From Pirellulaceae bacterium (GTDB lineage Bacteria; Planctomycetota; Planctomycetia; Pirellulales; Pirellulaceae), in NCBI GenBank assembly GCA_023382975.1, contig JAHDXO010000052.1:39364-81853 (forward strand): a DNA stretch of 42,490 nt, given 5' to 3'. Below, piece after piece: positions 33,837 through 42,185 of this stretch. The stretch's first letter is position 1. Each line of letters begins with the position of its first letter. The notes beneath the pieces were generated by a model. The model did no database searches. It saw nothing but the letters and a program-made list of their open reading frames with translations, and was not told the DNA's origin. The position numbers and the translations under genes are program-made.

Positions 33837-35423
33837 ATGAGACTTCGTCGCCTGATCCCGTTTCCTGCGGCTCTCGTATTGACCGCGGCTTTCATCGCGG
33901 GCCAAGCCGCCGCGCGCGAGTTCGACGTGCGGGACTTCGGTGCCGCGGGGGACGGAGAAACGCTCGATACCAAGGCCCTTCAGGCGGCGATCGACCAATG
34001 CGCGGCGGCGGGCGGCGGGCGCGTCGTGCTGGCCGGCGGGCGAGTCTATCTGTCGGGCGGGCTGGTGCTGCGAAGCAACGTGACGCTGCAGGTTGAAGCC
34101 GGTTCCGTGCTGCGGGGCAGCGTCAACAAGGACGACTATCTCGACTTCATGCCGGAGATCCCCTACCTGTACCGGCCGCGGTTCACGCGACACCTGATCT
34201 ACGCAGAAAAGCAGCAAAACATCGGCATCGCCGGCGGCGGCACCATCGACGGTCAGGGCACGCACGAGAACTTCGACCACCAGAAACATCCGGGTGATCA
34301 AGACCGGCCGTACATTCTGCGGTTCGTCGAATGCTCGAACGTCCGCGTCCGCGACGTCACCCTGCTGGAATCGGCGCGCTGGTGCTCGCACTACCTGGCC
34401 TGCGACGATGTCGTCATCGACGGCATCACCATTCTCTGTACACCTCGCGCCAACCGCGACGGGATCGACATCGACAGTTGCAGCCGGGTGCGTATCGCCA
34501 ATTGCCGCATCGAGACGGGCGACGACGCAATCGTTTTGAAGGCCACGGCGCACCGGCCCTGCAAGAACGTGGCCGTCACCAACTGCCATTTGGCGAGCCA
34601 AGCGAGCGCGTTCAAACTGGGAACCGAATCGAACGGCGGATTCGAGAACATCGTCATGTCGAATTGCACCATCTACGATACGGACGGCGCCGGCATCTCG
34701 CTGCTGATGGTCGACGGCGGCAAGTTCGACGGGGTGACCATCTCGAACGTCAGCATGGACAACGTCTTCGCTCCGATTTTCATCCGGCTGGGCAACCGCG
34801 CGCGGCCGATGCCCGACGAAGATCCACCAGGCATGGGCTCGATGACGAACATTATGATCCGCGGCGTCCAGGCGCGGGGGGCGGGCGGTCACGGATGCGC
34901 AATCTCCGGTCTGCCGGGCGAGTTCATCGAGAATCTGACGTTGCGGGATATCCGCATTCAGTTTTCCGGAGGCGGCACGCTCGAACACGCGCAGGCGAAC
35001 GTGGCCGAACGCGAAGCCCAGTATCCGGCCTCGCGCATGTTCGGCACGTTGCCTGCCTACGGCTTGTTTGTTCGCCACGTCCGCAATCTGACCCTGGACG
35101 GCATCGACCTGAGCTTCGATCCCGAGATCGGCGACCAGCGGTCGGCGATGGTGCTAGACGATGTGCGGGACGCCAATCTTAGCAACCTGCGCGCGGCGGC
35201 TGTCGAATCGATGCCGACCATCCGGATGGTCGACTGCCAGGGAATCCTGCTGCGAGGCTGCCGCCCCGCCTGCCCGCAAGGGCCGTTTGTGGGAGTCGCG
35301 GGCGAGGCGAGCGACGGGATCAGCTTGACCGGCAACGACCTGCGCCACGCGCAGCCGCCGGTCGCCGTCGATGCCGCCGTCCCCGCCGCCGCAGTCCGTG
35401 ATTTCGATTCGCAAACCCAGTAG
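33837..35423 (+). CDS. Secreted GH28-like polygalacturonase
   Basis: A 528-aa exported glycan hydrolase. The signal peptide is residues 1-26 (AALVLTAAFIAGQAAA|R). The beginning FDVRDFGAAGDG...TKALQAAIDQCAAAGGGRVVL is the pectate-lyase-superfamily start. Right-handed beta-helix rungs follow, with NRDGIDID (206-211, GH28 N-x-D type) and TGDDAI (227-230, the catalytic DD). The usual GHG loop is replaced by AFKLGTESNGGF, as in bacterial variants. It probably degrades rhamnogalacturonan- or galacturonan-like polymers in the periplasm or outside. A G-rich ribosome site (GGGGG) lies seven bases upstream of ATG 33837. Confidence 0.85.
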   Translation: MRLRRLIPFPAALVLTAAFIAGQAAAREFDVRDFGAAGDGETLDTKALQAAIDQCAAAGGGRVVLAGGRVYLSGGLVLRSNVTLQVEAGSVLRGSVNKDDYLDFMPEIPYLYRPRFTRHLIYAEKQQNIGIAGGGTIDGQGTHENFDHQKHPGDQDRPYILRFVECSNVRVRDVTLLESARWCSHYLACDDVVIDGITILCTPRANRDGIDIDSCSRVRIANCRIETGDDAIVLKATAHRPCKNVAVTNCHLASQASAFKLGTESNGGFENIVMSNCTIYDTDGAGISLLMVDGGKFDGVTISNVSMDNVFAPIFIRLGNRARPMPDEDPPGMGSMTNIMIRGVQARGAGGHGCAISGLPGEFIENLTLRDIRIQFSGGGTLEHAQANVAEREAQYPASRMFGTLPAYGLFVRHVRNLTLDGIDLSFDPEIGDQRSAMVLDDVRDANLSNLRAAAVESMPTIRMVDCQGILLRGCRPACPQGPFVGVAGEASDGISLTGNDLRHAQPPVAVDAAVPAAAVRDFDSQTQ

Positions 35424-35690
35424 AAGCGGCTTCGTGTCGCTCTTCAACGACTACGCAGCGTTCCAATCGCCGCGGATCGCGCGAAGAGCGGTTGGACGAG
35501 CTGGGGACGCTTGAGGATCATGGCGCAATCACTTCCCCTGAAAACTCTCCCCCGAAATAGAGGCGATCACGTCGATTGCCCGTGCCCACCCGATGAGTAC
35601 AATACGAGGCGGAAAGGGGATCGTGAGCGGACACGCCACATCCGGCATGTGTGACTCCAGTTGAAATAGCGTGGGAAGGGCAGGCGACCA

Positions 35691-36344
35691 ATGATACCCG
35701 ACACTCTGCAATCGTTGCTGGCTCGCCCGGACTTGCCGCGGGTTGCACGTGCGATCAACGAAACGCTCCAGCGGGAACGAGTGTGTCGTGAACGGTTTCG
35801 CCGCGAGTTGACGCCGAGTCTCAAAGCCGAGTTCATCGCTGGCGAAACCGTCAGGCACTCGCCAGCGAAAGCCAAGCATCTGCGTGCCACACAGAACCTG
35901 GTCGGGTTGTTCCGGGCCTTTGTCCAGCGGCACCGCTTGGGCGAAGTCTTTTCGGAAAAGGCCCTGATCTGTTTGACCCGGAACGATTACGAACCGGATG
36001 TCGTTTTCTTTGAAAAGGCCAAGGCCGACGGGTTCAGCGCCGATCAGATGGAGTTCCCCGCGCCGGATTTCATTGCCGAGGTCTTGTCGGAATCGACCGA
36101 ACAGCGCGATCGCGGCGTGAAGTTCGACGACTACGCCGATCACGGCGTCGCAGAGTATTGGATCGTCGATTGCGACGAAACGTCCGTCGAACAATACAGA
36201 TTGCGGGACGGCGTTTACCAGTTGGCACAGAAACTGAAGCAAGGCGAAATCGACTCGCTGGTCATCCCCGGTTTCCGAATCCCGATCGCCGCGATCTTCG
36301 ACGATCAGCAGTTTCACGTGGCGTTGACGGAATTGCTGAAGTAG
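35691..36344 (+). CDS. Uma2 family endonuclease (PD-(D/E)XK fold)
   Basis: A 217-aa Uma2-type restriction-endonuclease-like protein. The nuclease core shows YEPDVVFF (Asp103), PDFIAEVLSEST (Glu130), and GVKFDDYADHGVAEYWIVD with Lys144, which match the D...E-x-K pattern and the family signature near the C-terminal half. Uma2 proteins are abundant in cyanobacteria and planctomycetes, with unclear function. The start at ATG 35691 follows GGGAAGG. Its last 107 bases (36237-36343) are duplicated at 38349-38455. Confidence 0.85.
   Translation: MIPDTLQSLLARPDLPRVARAINETLQRERVCRERFRRELTPSLKAEFIAGETVRHSPAKAKHLRATQNLVGLFRAFVQRHRLGEVFSEKALICLTRNDYEPDVVFFEKAKADGFSADQMEFPAPDFIAEVLSESTEQRDRGVKFDDYADHGVAEYWIVDCDETSVEQYRLRDGVYQLAQKLKQGEIDSLVIPGFRIPIAAIFDDQQFHVALTELLK
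36237..36343 (+). repeat. 107-base repeat, copy 1 (3' end of Uma2 gene)
   Basis: These 107 bases at the end of the Uma2 gene are 97/107 identical to 38349-38455, at a constant offset of 2112 bases. Most changes are synonymous or in a short cluster (CAGCAGTT versus CGCCGGCA). Confidence 0.9.
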
Positions 36345-36383
36345 GGCTTCCGAGTACGCCCTACGGAAATTCGCTGTCTCTTT

Positions 36384-38204
36384 TCATTCCTCGTGAAACG
36401 GCACAAGAATCTCGTCGTTTTCGACCCAAATCGCCAAATAGGGCTCGTCGGTGTCGCTCTGCCGCAGGAGCACAAGGAACGGGCGGTCGAACACGAACCG
36501 ACGCGGTTTGGGCGGTTCCAGTTCTTCCTCGCCGAGAACGACTCCGCCAGTCTCGGTGTCCAGGATGACACCGGATTCGTCCAGTTGGAAACGGATCAAC
36601 TGTTCGGCGCTGGCAATCCAAAGCCCGGCCGAGTGCCGATTGCGAATCGGACGCTGCAATTCCGGATAGCTCCGTTGCACGAACAGGGATATGATCGGGA
36701 CGCTCAGCGGTTCATCCACGTCGAGAGGACCGAGTCGGCTGCCGAGCGGTGCCGCGATGCGTTGCCGGACCGCCGATACGGTCTCGGACAACGTCCGGCT
36801 CCGCGGGATCTTGGCCAGGACAAGCGAATCGGAATCGGTCACGAGCCTCAGGATGAAATCGTCGTCGCTGACATAGTCCAGCAGCTTGACCTGGATCCGC
36901 AAGTGGTTCTGCTCCTCGGTGAAATCCTGGATTCCGAATCCGAGAACCGCTGCGGTGTCTCCGCTTGTTCGGAAATGCATCGGCTCCTTCAACCGGTCGA
37001 AGTCCCGCGCGAACGTCAGACGTTTGAAGAAATACGCGTAGGCCAGCAAGGCGTCGGGATCGGGCGCCGGCAGCAGACGTCCCGCGCCGGCCGGGAACCG
37101 TTCCTGCAGTTGTTGGCGAAGCTGGTTGATGGCATCCTCGGTCGCAATTCCCGCCCAGGCCAAGTAGCAATCGTCCGCCAGGCTGCTGAGCGGAAAGCGG
37201 CCTTGATTCAGCACTCGCGCCAACGCCGGATCGCCCTCCAACTCGATCGGCGCGCCGACTACTTCCGAGACCAGTTTGTCCCAGACCATCTGGAAGCTCG
37301 CACAGTACACCAGGTTTCGGCCGGGCGTCAGTTCCACTGCCAGATGCGGGACGATCTCCGTCCGCTTCAAGTCGGTCGCGGAGATCGGCTCGGTGCGATA
37401 TACCCGAGCCCGCTCGACCTCCTTCGGGCAATCGACGCCCGGAAACGGCTCGTAGGCAGCCGCCAGAAAGGCGCGCAGCCTGGATACCGGCATATCGCGC
37501 GGGAGGCTGACTGGATCTTCCGACACCGTGACGGCGCGAACTCGCGTGGCGTGATGAGGATCGGGATGATGCGGAGCAAATCCGTGGCGCAGTTGCTCGT
37601 AAAGGACATCGCGAGGCTCGAACCACGGTACGTTTGCGTCGGCGATCTCCAAGAGCAGGGGGCAATTGGAGGTTCCCGCGGTGATGTCAGATCGCTTTGT
37701 GGAATAGTGAGCCGGCCAGACGGTTCTAGCGCCGATTACGGCGACGTAATCTGTCGTCCCGGGAGGAGCGTCAGCCGCCTCGGGGCAGCGGTAGATGGAG
37801 GGCATTTTGTCCAGCAATTTCCGATTGTGCTCGCCGTCCCAAGGCTCGTCGAAACGGTACTGGTCGTACAGTTCCTGGTATCCCAAAAACGGAAGGACCA
37901 GCACTCGCCAACTGTGGACCGGCGTTCCTGCCTCGTCCACGAAATAGGCGGGCGGAAAGCAGCCGTGGAAATCGTGGTACTGCTGGATTGCCACAGCGAT
38001 CTGCCGCAGATTCGCCAAGCACTTGTCATCTCGGTGGTTCCTCGTGTTCCTCGTTTTCTGAATCCCATCAAGGATCTCCGAGGTAAACCAGACAAGACAG
38101 CCGATCAAGACAACGCCGAGCAAGCAACCGGCAACAGCGCGGGAAAACGACAGAAGCCGGGAGCGAACCGGCAGATTGCCACTGGGCGATGGTTCGGTAG
38201 CCAC
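36384..38204 (-). CDS. DUF1559 N-terminal domain fused to serpin-like domain
   Basis: A 606-aa membrane-anchored protein. The GTG at 38204 is chosen because AAGGAG lies nine bases upstream. A TTG at 38243 is the longest possible. There is one transmembrane helix (AVAGCLLGVVLIGCLVWFTS) near the N terminus, but not the usual prepilin GFTLVE motif. Then DUF1559-like sequence follows (CLANLRQIAVAIQQYHDFHGCFPPAY...SWRVLVLPFLGYQELYDQY). From about residue 270 on, the order of motifs is that of a serpin: LVYCASFQMVWDKLV, AYAYFFKRLTFARDFD, LVLAKIPRSRTL, VPIISLFVQRSY, and at the end FQLDESGVILDTETGG...PPKPRRFVFDRPFLVLLR, like a serpin hinge plus C-terminal strand. The hinge residues are large, so it is probably non-inhibitory. 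This reading is inference. Confidence 0.55.
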   Translation of the reverse strand: MATEPSPSGNLPVRSRLLSFSRAVAGCLLGVVLIGCLVWFTSEILDGIQKTRNTRNHRDDKCLANLRQIAVAIQQYHDFHGCFPPAYFVDEAGTPVHSWRVLVLPFLGYQELYDQYRFDEPWDGEHNRKLLDKMPSIYRCPEAADAPPGTTDYVAVIGARTVWPAHYSTKRSDITAGTSNCPLLLEIADANVPWFEPRDVLYEQLRHGFAPHHPDPHHATRVRAVTVSEDPVSLPRDMPVSRLRAFLAAAYEPFPGVDCPKEVERARVYRTEPISATDLKRTEIVPHLAVELTPGRNLVYCASFQMVWDKLVSEVVGAPIELEGDPALARVLNQGRFPLSSLADDCYLAWAGIATEDAINQLRQQLQERFPAGAGRLLPAPDPDALLAYAYFFKRLTFARDFDRLKEPMHFRTSGDTAAVLGFGIQDFTEEQNHLRIQVKLLDYVSDDDFILRLVTDSDSLVLAKIPRSRTLSETVSAVRQRIAAPLGSRLGPLDVDEPLSVPIISLFVQRSYPELQRPIRNRHSAGLWIASAEQLIRFQLDESGVILDTETGGVVLGEEELEPPKPRRFVFDRPFLVLLRQSDTDEPYLAIWVENDEILVPFHEE

Positions 38205-38348
38205 AGGCGAACGCTCCTTTCCGAATTTGACACGGACTGCCAATGCCTATTCTCGAAAGAGCTGGGCCAACTGGCAATCCGTCCGGCGACATCAGCCCAT
38301 TTCGGGGGCTGTCAAGACGTCGCCCGGCGATCCCGTCCTACGTGAATC

Positions 38349-38455
38349 AAGCAAGGCGAAATCGACTCGCTGGTCATCGCCGGCTTCCGTATCCCGATTG
38401 CCGCGATCTTCGATGATCGCCGGCATCACGTGGCGTTGACGGAATTGCTGAAGTA
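38349..38455 (+). pseudogene. Uma2 3'-end remnant (repeat copy 2)
   Basis: Only the last ~35 codons of a second Uma2 gene remain (QGEIDSLVIAGFRIPIAAIFDDRRHHVALTELLK), 97/107 bases identical to 36237-36343. The stop codon is lost: the frame runs on as YDFRHQLF. The rest of the gene is absent. Downstream it abuts, tail to tail, the truncated DUF2064 gene at 38490-38942. Confidence 0.85.
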
Positions 38456-38489
38456 TGATTTCCGGCACCAATTGTTCCTGAAACTGCGT

Positions 38490-38942
38490 TCAGTGCAATC
38501 GTTCAAGAGGATACTGGCGGTGAAAGGCCGAGCCCAGAACGAGGTCTGCGGTGGCCAAGCGTTCGAGGGCTTTTGCGGCCAGGGCCGAAGTAATCTCGCG
38601 ACAGTCCGTCCCCACCACAATCACGCGATCAACGCCGGCCGCGAAGGCATCTGCAATCGCCCGCGTCATCCGGTCATCGAAATCGCCCGGCCCCTGCGCA
38701 AGGCCGGGAAATGAATCGCCGAACCGGCTCCGCATCCGAGCCTCGTCCCCGCCCTCGAATCGCACCTGGACCAACACCGACGCCCTGATCCCCAACTCGC
38801 GAGCCCAGGCCAGCGCATGATCCGTCATGTCGCCTTGCAGTCGGGCGGCACCTGCCGGTCCCAGTCGCGGAATCATCCGCGTCTTGGTGCGATGCGGCTC
38901 GGGAAAACAGGTAAAGATGATCCGGTGTCGCGACACGGACAC
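38490..38942 (-). CDS. TIGR04282/DUF2064-type glycosyltransferase, C-terminally truncated
   Basis: A 150-aa fragment of a DUF2064 (TIGR04282) nucleotidyl/glycosyl-transferase-like protein. The start FTCFPEPHRTKTRMIPRLGPAGAARLQ matches the family F-x-K/E-x-P-x-x-x-x-K-T-R-L-x-P motif (the usual Gly is His here). Then DFDDRMTRAIADAFAAGVDRVIVVGTDCREIT matches the second block. It ends LATADLVLGSAFHRQYPLERLH, where relatives continue from L-G-P-A-x-D-G-G-Y for another ~60-90 residues. A GTG start at 38942 is one base beyond the transglutaminase stop, so it is the tail of that operon. The truncation coincides with the Uma2 remnant junction. Probably non-functional. Confidence 0.65.
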   Translation of the reverse strand: MSVSRHRIIFTCFPEPHRTKTRMIPRLGPAGAARLQGDMTDHALAWARELGIRASVLVQVRFEGGDEARMRSRFGDSFPGLAQGPGDFDDRMTRAIADAFAAGVDRVIVVGTDCREITSALAAKALERLATADLVLGSAFHRQYPLERLH

Positions 38943-38943
38943 T

Positions 38944-40110
38944 CTACTTGTCCAACGACTTGTAATCTTTGTACGGATAGGCGATCTGCCTGTCTGCTTG
39001 GAAATCGTGGGCTGTCATCCAAGCGAACGTCCGTTGGTTCGGGTTGGCTGGATCTGGCTCGGGGAGCGGCACGCCATCCGCTTCCGCATAGATCGTCCGG
39101 ACGACTCGCACCGGTTTCGATGCTGGAGGAGCCAGGGCGTAGTCCACGCCGCGCGTCACGGCGAGCCACGTGTTGTCGCGGAAACCGCGTTGCAGCCGGT
39201 CTCGCGCGGCTGCCGCGTATCGTTCTTTCTCCTCGTCGGACAGCGCGGGGGCGTGTTCGATCAAGGCGATCAGTTTTTGCGTCTCCGAGACATCGAAGGG
39301 AACCCATCCGTAGGGCGGCAGGAACGCTTCCATCTTGCAGTGCGAAGGCGATTCCTTCGGGAACAGGTTCAGGCCGTACACCACGCGCGTCGGCACGCCC
39401 AGGCTGCGGCCGAACGTGGCACACAGGCCGTGATAGTCGCTGCAATGCCCGCGCTGCTGCTGAAAGGCGTGCTCGGCACTGGCCTGAAGCGACGCCTGGA
39501 CATGATCGTAGTGCAGATTGCGGTCAACCCATTGGATCGACGCCAACAGCGATGCGGCTGGGGACCGACCAACCGCCAGCAGGTTCTGCAGCACACCTTG
39601 AAACGCATCGTTCGCCGCGAGGCCATCGACGTCGCGGAGGTACGGGACAAAACTCTCCGGCCAATGGTCGACCGGAACGACCCGGCCCGGATCGACGTCC
39701 CAATCCATCTGGCACACTTTGGCTTGGAAGCGATGGCGGATGATCTGCGCTCCCTTGGGCGATGGGAATTCGAAGTAGGCGAACCTGTTTCCGTACACGG
39801 GTTCCGTGGCGATCTGCGGATCGACGGTGACGGGAAAGGTGCTCAATCGACTGTCGCGAACCTCCTGCGCCGCATCCGATGCGGGCAGCGGGAACCACAC
39901 TCGCAGCACCTTGGTGCGATACGGTGCGGTGATCACTGCGGAAAAATCGACTTGGTATTGCACGGGTTCGCTGCGTTTGCCCGAGTAGCCTTGTCCGGCA
40001 TCGAGTGGCAGCGGCTGCTCCTGGGCCTTGGAGGTTTCCGGAAGGGGAAGTCGGAGAAACAAGCCGAGCGCGGCGGCGCCGAGCATCAGGACGATTCGGG
40101 AGTTCTTCAT
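38944..40110 (-). CDS. Exported transglutaminase-like protein
   Basis: A 388-aa secreted protein of the transglutaminase/papain-like superfamily, possibly a peptidase or crosslinker. An N-terminal membrane anchor or signal (SRIVLMLGAAALGLFLRLPLP) is followed by a beta-sandwich region (VQYQVDFSAVITAPYRTKVLRVWFPLP) and the transglutaminase core. The catalytic triad is visible as Cys223 (RGHCSDYHGLCATFGRSLG), His257 (SHCKMEAF) and Asp273 (WVPFDVSE). ATG 40110 has GAGAAGG eight bases upstream. A longer apparent frame reaching 42066 is a shadow of the next gene. It lies 44 bases after the aquaporin-CobW gene and ends one base before the DUF2064 fragment. Confidence 0.82.
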   Translation of the reverse strand: MKNSRIVLMLGAAALGLFLRLPLPETSKAQEQPLPLDAGQGYSGKRSEPVQYQVDFSAVITAPYRTKVLRVWFPLPASDAAQEVRDSRLSTFPVTVDPQIATEPVYGNRFAYFEFPSPKGAQIIRHRFQAKVCQMDWDVDPGRVVPVDHWPESFVPYLRDVDGLAANDAFQGVLQNLLAVGRSPAASLLASIQWVDRNLHYDHVQASLQASAEHAFQQQRGHCSDYHGLCATFGRSLGVPTRVVYGLNLFPKESPSHCKMEAFLPPYGWVPFDVSETQKLIALIEHAPALSDEEKERYAAAARDRLQRGFRDNTWLAVTRGVDYALAPPASKPVRVVRTIYAEADGVPLPEPDPANPNQRTFAWMTAHDFQADRQIAYPYKDYKSLDK

Positions 40111-40154
40111 GATTTCTGCCTTCTCAGGGATTCGTGGCGATGGATCGTCGGCGG

Positions 40155-42185
40155 CTACGACAGCGAAACGACGGAAGCGTAACGGTGGGTCGGCCGTGGC
40201 CGAGGCGGCGCAAATCCGTGCAGTTCGGTCGTCTCGGCCGTGATGTGAAAACCGGTAGCGACTTCGGCCAAGGAATGCTCGAAGACGGATTGGAGATGAT
40301 CGGGGGCCATCAGAACTCTCGCATTGAACAAGATCTGCGCCATTTGCCGACTCCGGTCGAACCGACCCCGGATCGCCGGTTGGACGGCAGTGCCGGTCAA
40401 ATTGCCGGCGACGGTATCTTGACCGGTGGCCAGGCGGAACTTGACGTGGGCAATCTCGACGAGTCGCGAGCCCAATTGCTGCTGGAACCGACGAAGCAGT
40501 TGATCGGCAAACTCCTGCCAATTGACGGGCGAGCCTGCGGCCAATCGCAGGTTGGCGTTCAGGAATCCCAGCGCAGCTTCTCCCTTGGCGTACTGGTCGT
40601 AGTCGACTTGGGCAATCCGCTGTCCGGACACGCCGAGAGCCGCCAGCCGTTCGAACCAGGCGTCGACTCCGGCGCCGCTTGCTGCGGACATCGTCAGAAC
40701 CGGCGTGTCCGGAACAAGTTCGGCCAACAGCGTCCGGCAACGGTCGATCGTCTCCGGAGAAGCCAGGTCCGCCTTGTTGATGACCAGCAGATCGGCCTCC
40801 TCGATCTGCTGGCGGACGATGTACAGCACGTGCTCGGGCAGGGTGGCACCGGTTTTTTTGTCGAGTGCTTCGATCGTGCGTTGTGGGTCGAGCAGGACGG
40901 TAAAGGGAGCCAATCGGTATTGTTGGCGGTAAAGCTCCTTGAGCGGCTGCAGGACGGTCGCCGAGATATCGGTGCAACTTCCCACGGGTTCGCACAGAAT
41001 CACGTTCGGATCGAGTTGCGACGTCAAATCTTCCAAGGCTCCTACCAGATCCGGAAAACGACAGCAGAAACAGCCTCCGGCGACTTCCCGAACTGCGCCG
41101 CGGTGGGAGGCTTCGAGAATGGACGTATCGACCAGATCGCGTCCTTCGTCGTTGGTCACGAGTCCCACGCGGAGCCCTTCCTTGCGAAACCGGTCGGCCA
41201 TGTGTTTCAGCAAGGTGGTCTTTCCGGCACCCAGGAATCCTCCCACCATAACCAATTGAGAGGGGGCATGGGCGACGGCCAGCGGCGAGACGACGGACGT
41301 CGACGGGATGGACGGGATGGGGGCGATGTCGGAGGTGGACGCTCGTGGGACTTTTCCGCGCGAAGCGGATTCCGCAGGGGCCGTGTGTGAGAGCAACACG
41401 TGGATTCCGCCTCCCGCCACGGCTCCGAGCAACGGTCCGAGAATGTACACGATGAAGAAGCCGCCCTGCGGGCCGGGAATTGCAACGCTCCCCCAGCCGG
41501 CCAAATACGAGAACAACCGAGGCCCGAAGTCGCGAGCCGGGTTGAAACCCGCCTGTGTTAGCGGCGCGAAGACCGAGATGATCATCGCCAAGCCGAGGCC
41601 GACGCAAACCGCGACGGAGCCGACGGTGGGACGCCGCGATCCTCGCTGCGCCGAGGCCGCAAAGACGATGAACGCCAGCAGCGCCGTCCCGGCACCTTCC
41701 GCCATCATCGCTTGGAACACAGAGAGCGAAGCGGGGGGGCCGGCCGGTCCGCCGAACATGGCGGGATTCGGGAAGTACTCGCCGTAGATCATCGCCGAAC
41801 GTTCGCTGCCCGTCGCGCCCCGCACAATCCCCTGACCTTGCTCGAATCGCTCGATCAGGCCACCGAAGAGCGTGTAGAGCGAGGCCGCCGCCAGGAACGC
41901 CCCGGCCACTTGGGCCAGCACGTACTTCGTGACCTTCGGCCAGGCAAAGCCGCGGTAGACAGACAAAGCGATCGTAATGGCCGGGTTCAAATGAGCACCA
42001 CTCAGGCCGGCGGTCGCGTAGATCGCCACCCCGACGGCGATTCCCCATACGGCGGCTACTTGCCACAAACCCACCAGTCCATCGGCTAGAACCGCTACAT
42101 GAACGGCTCCAAGCCCGAAGAAAACCAGGATGAAGGTTCCGGACAATTCGCCCGTAAACTCGGCATCGGGGCGCGCGAATCGCAT
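40155..42185 (-). CDS. Aquaglyceroporin-CobW GTPase fusion protein
   Basis: A 676-aa two-domain protein. Residues ~1-270 are a MIP-family channel: six hydrophobic segments with the two NPA boxes, GAHLNPAITIAL (NPA at 67-69) and GFNPARDFGPRL (215-219), whose Asp after NPAR is the glycerol-facilitator (GlpF) type. Residues ~307-676 are a COG0523/CobW-type metallochaperone GTPase: Walker A GGFLGAGKTT (315-324), GCFCC metal motif (Cys372, Cys374, Cys375), NKAD (470-473). A short Pro/Ser linker joins them. ATG 42185 is preferred because AGGT precedes it; 42281 is an alternative. The channel could pass glycerol or a metalloid; the GTPase suggests metal handling. Such a fusion is unusual. First gene of a minus-strand operon. 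Confidence 0.82.
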   Translation of the reverse strand: MRFARPDAEFTGELSGTFILVFFGLGAVHVAVLADGLVGLWQVAAVWGIAVGVAIYATAGLSGAHLNPAITIALSVYRGFAWPKVTKYVLAQVAGAFLAAASLYTLFGGLIERFEQGQGIVRGATGSERSAMIYGEYFPNPAMFGGPAGPPASLSVFQAMMAEGAGTALLAFIVFAASAQRGSRRPTVGSVAVCVGLGLAMIISVFAPLTQAGFNPARDFGPRLFSYLAGWGSVAIPGPQGGFFIVYILGPLLGAVAGGGIHVLLSHTAPAESASRGKVPRASTSDIAPIPSIPSTSVVSPLAVAHAPSQLVMVGGFLGAGKTTLLKHMADRFRKEGLRVGLVTNDEGRDLVDTSILEASHRGAVREVAGGCFCCRFPDLVGALEDLTSQLDPNVILCEPVGSCTDISATVLQPLKELYRQQYRLAPFTVLLDPQRTIEALDKKTGATLPEHVLYIVRQQIEEADLLVINKADLASPETIDRCRTLLAELVPDTPVLTMSAASGAGVDAWFERLAALGVSGQRIAQVDYDQYAKGEAALGFLNANLRLAAGSPVNWQEFADQLLRRFQQQLGSRLVEIAHVKFRLATGQDTVAGNLTGTAVQPAIRGRFDRSRQMAQILFNARVLMAPDHLQSVFEHSLAEVATGFHITAETTELHGFAPPRPRPTHRYASVVSLS

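Noticed and set aside
40111..42066. Long minus-strand reading frame continuing upstream of the transglutaminase
   Set aside because: It overlaps the aquaporin-CobW gene in another frame and translates to Arg/Pro-rich noise. The true start is ATG 40110 with a ribosome-binding site and a signal-like N terminus.
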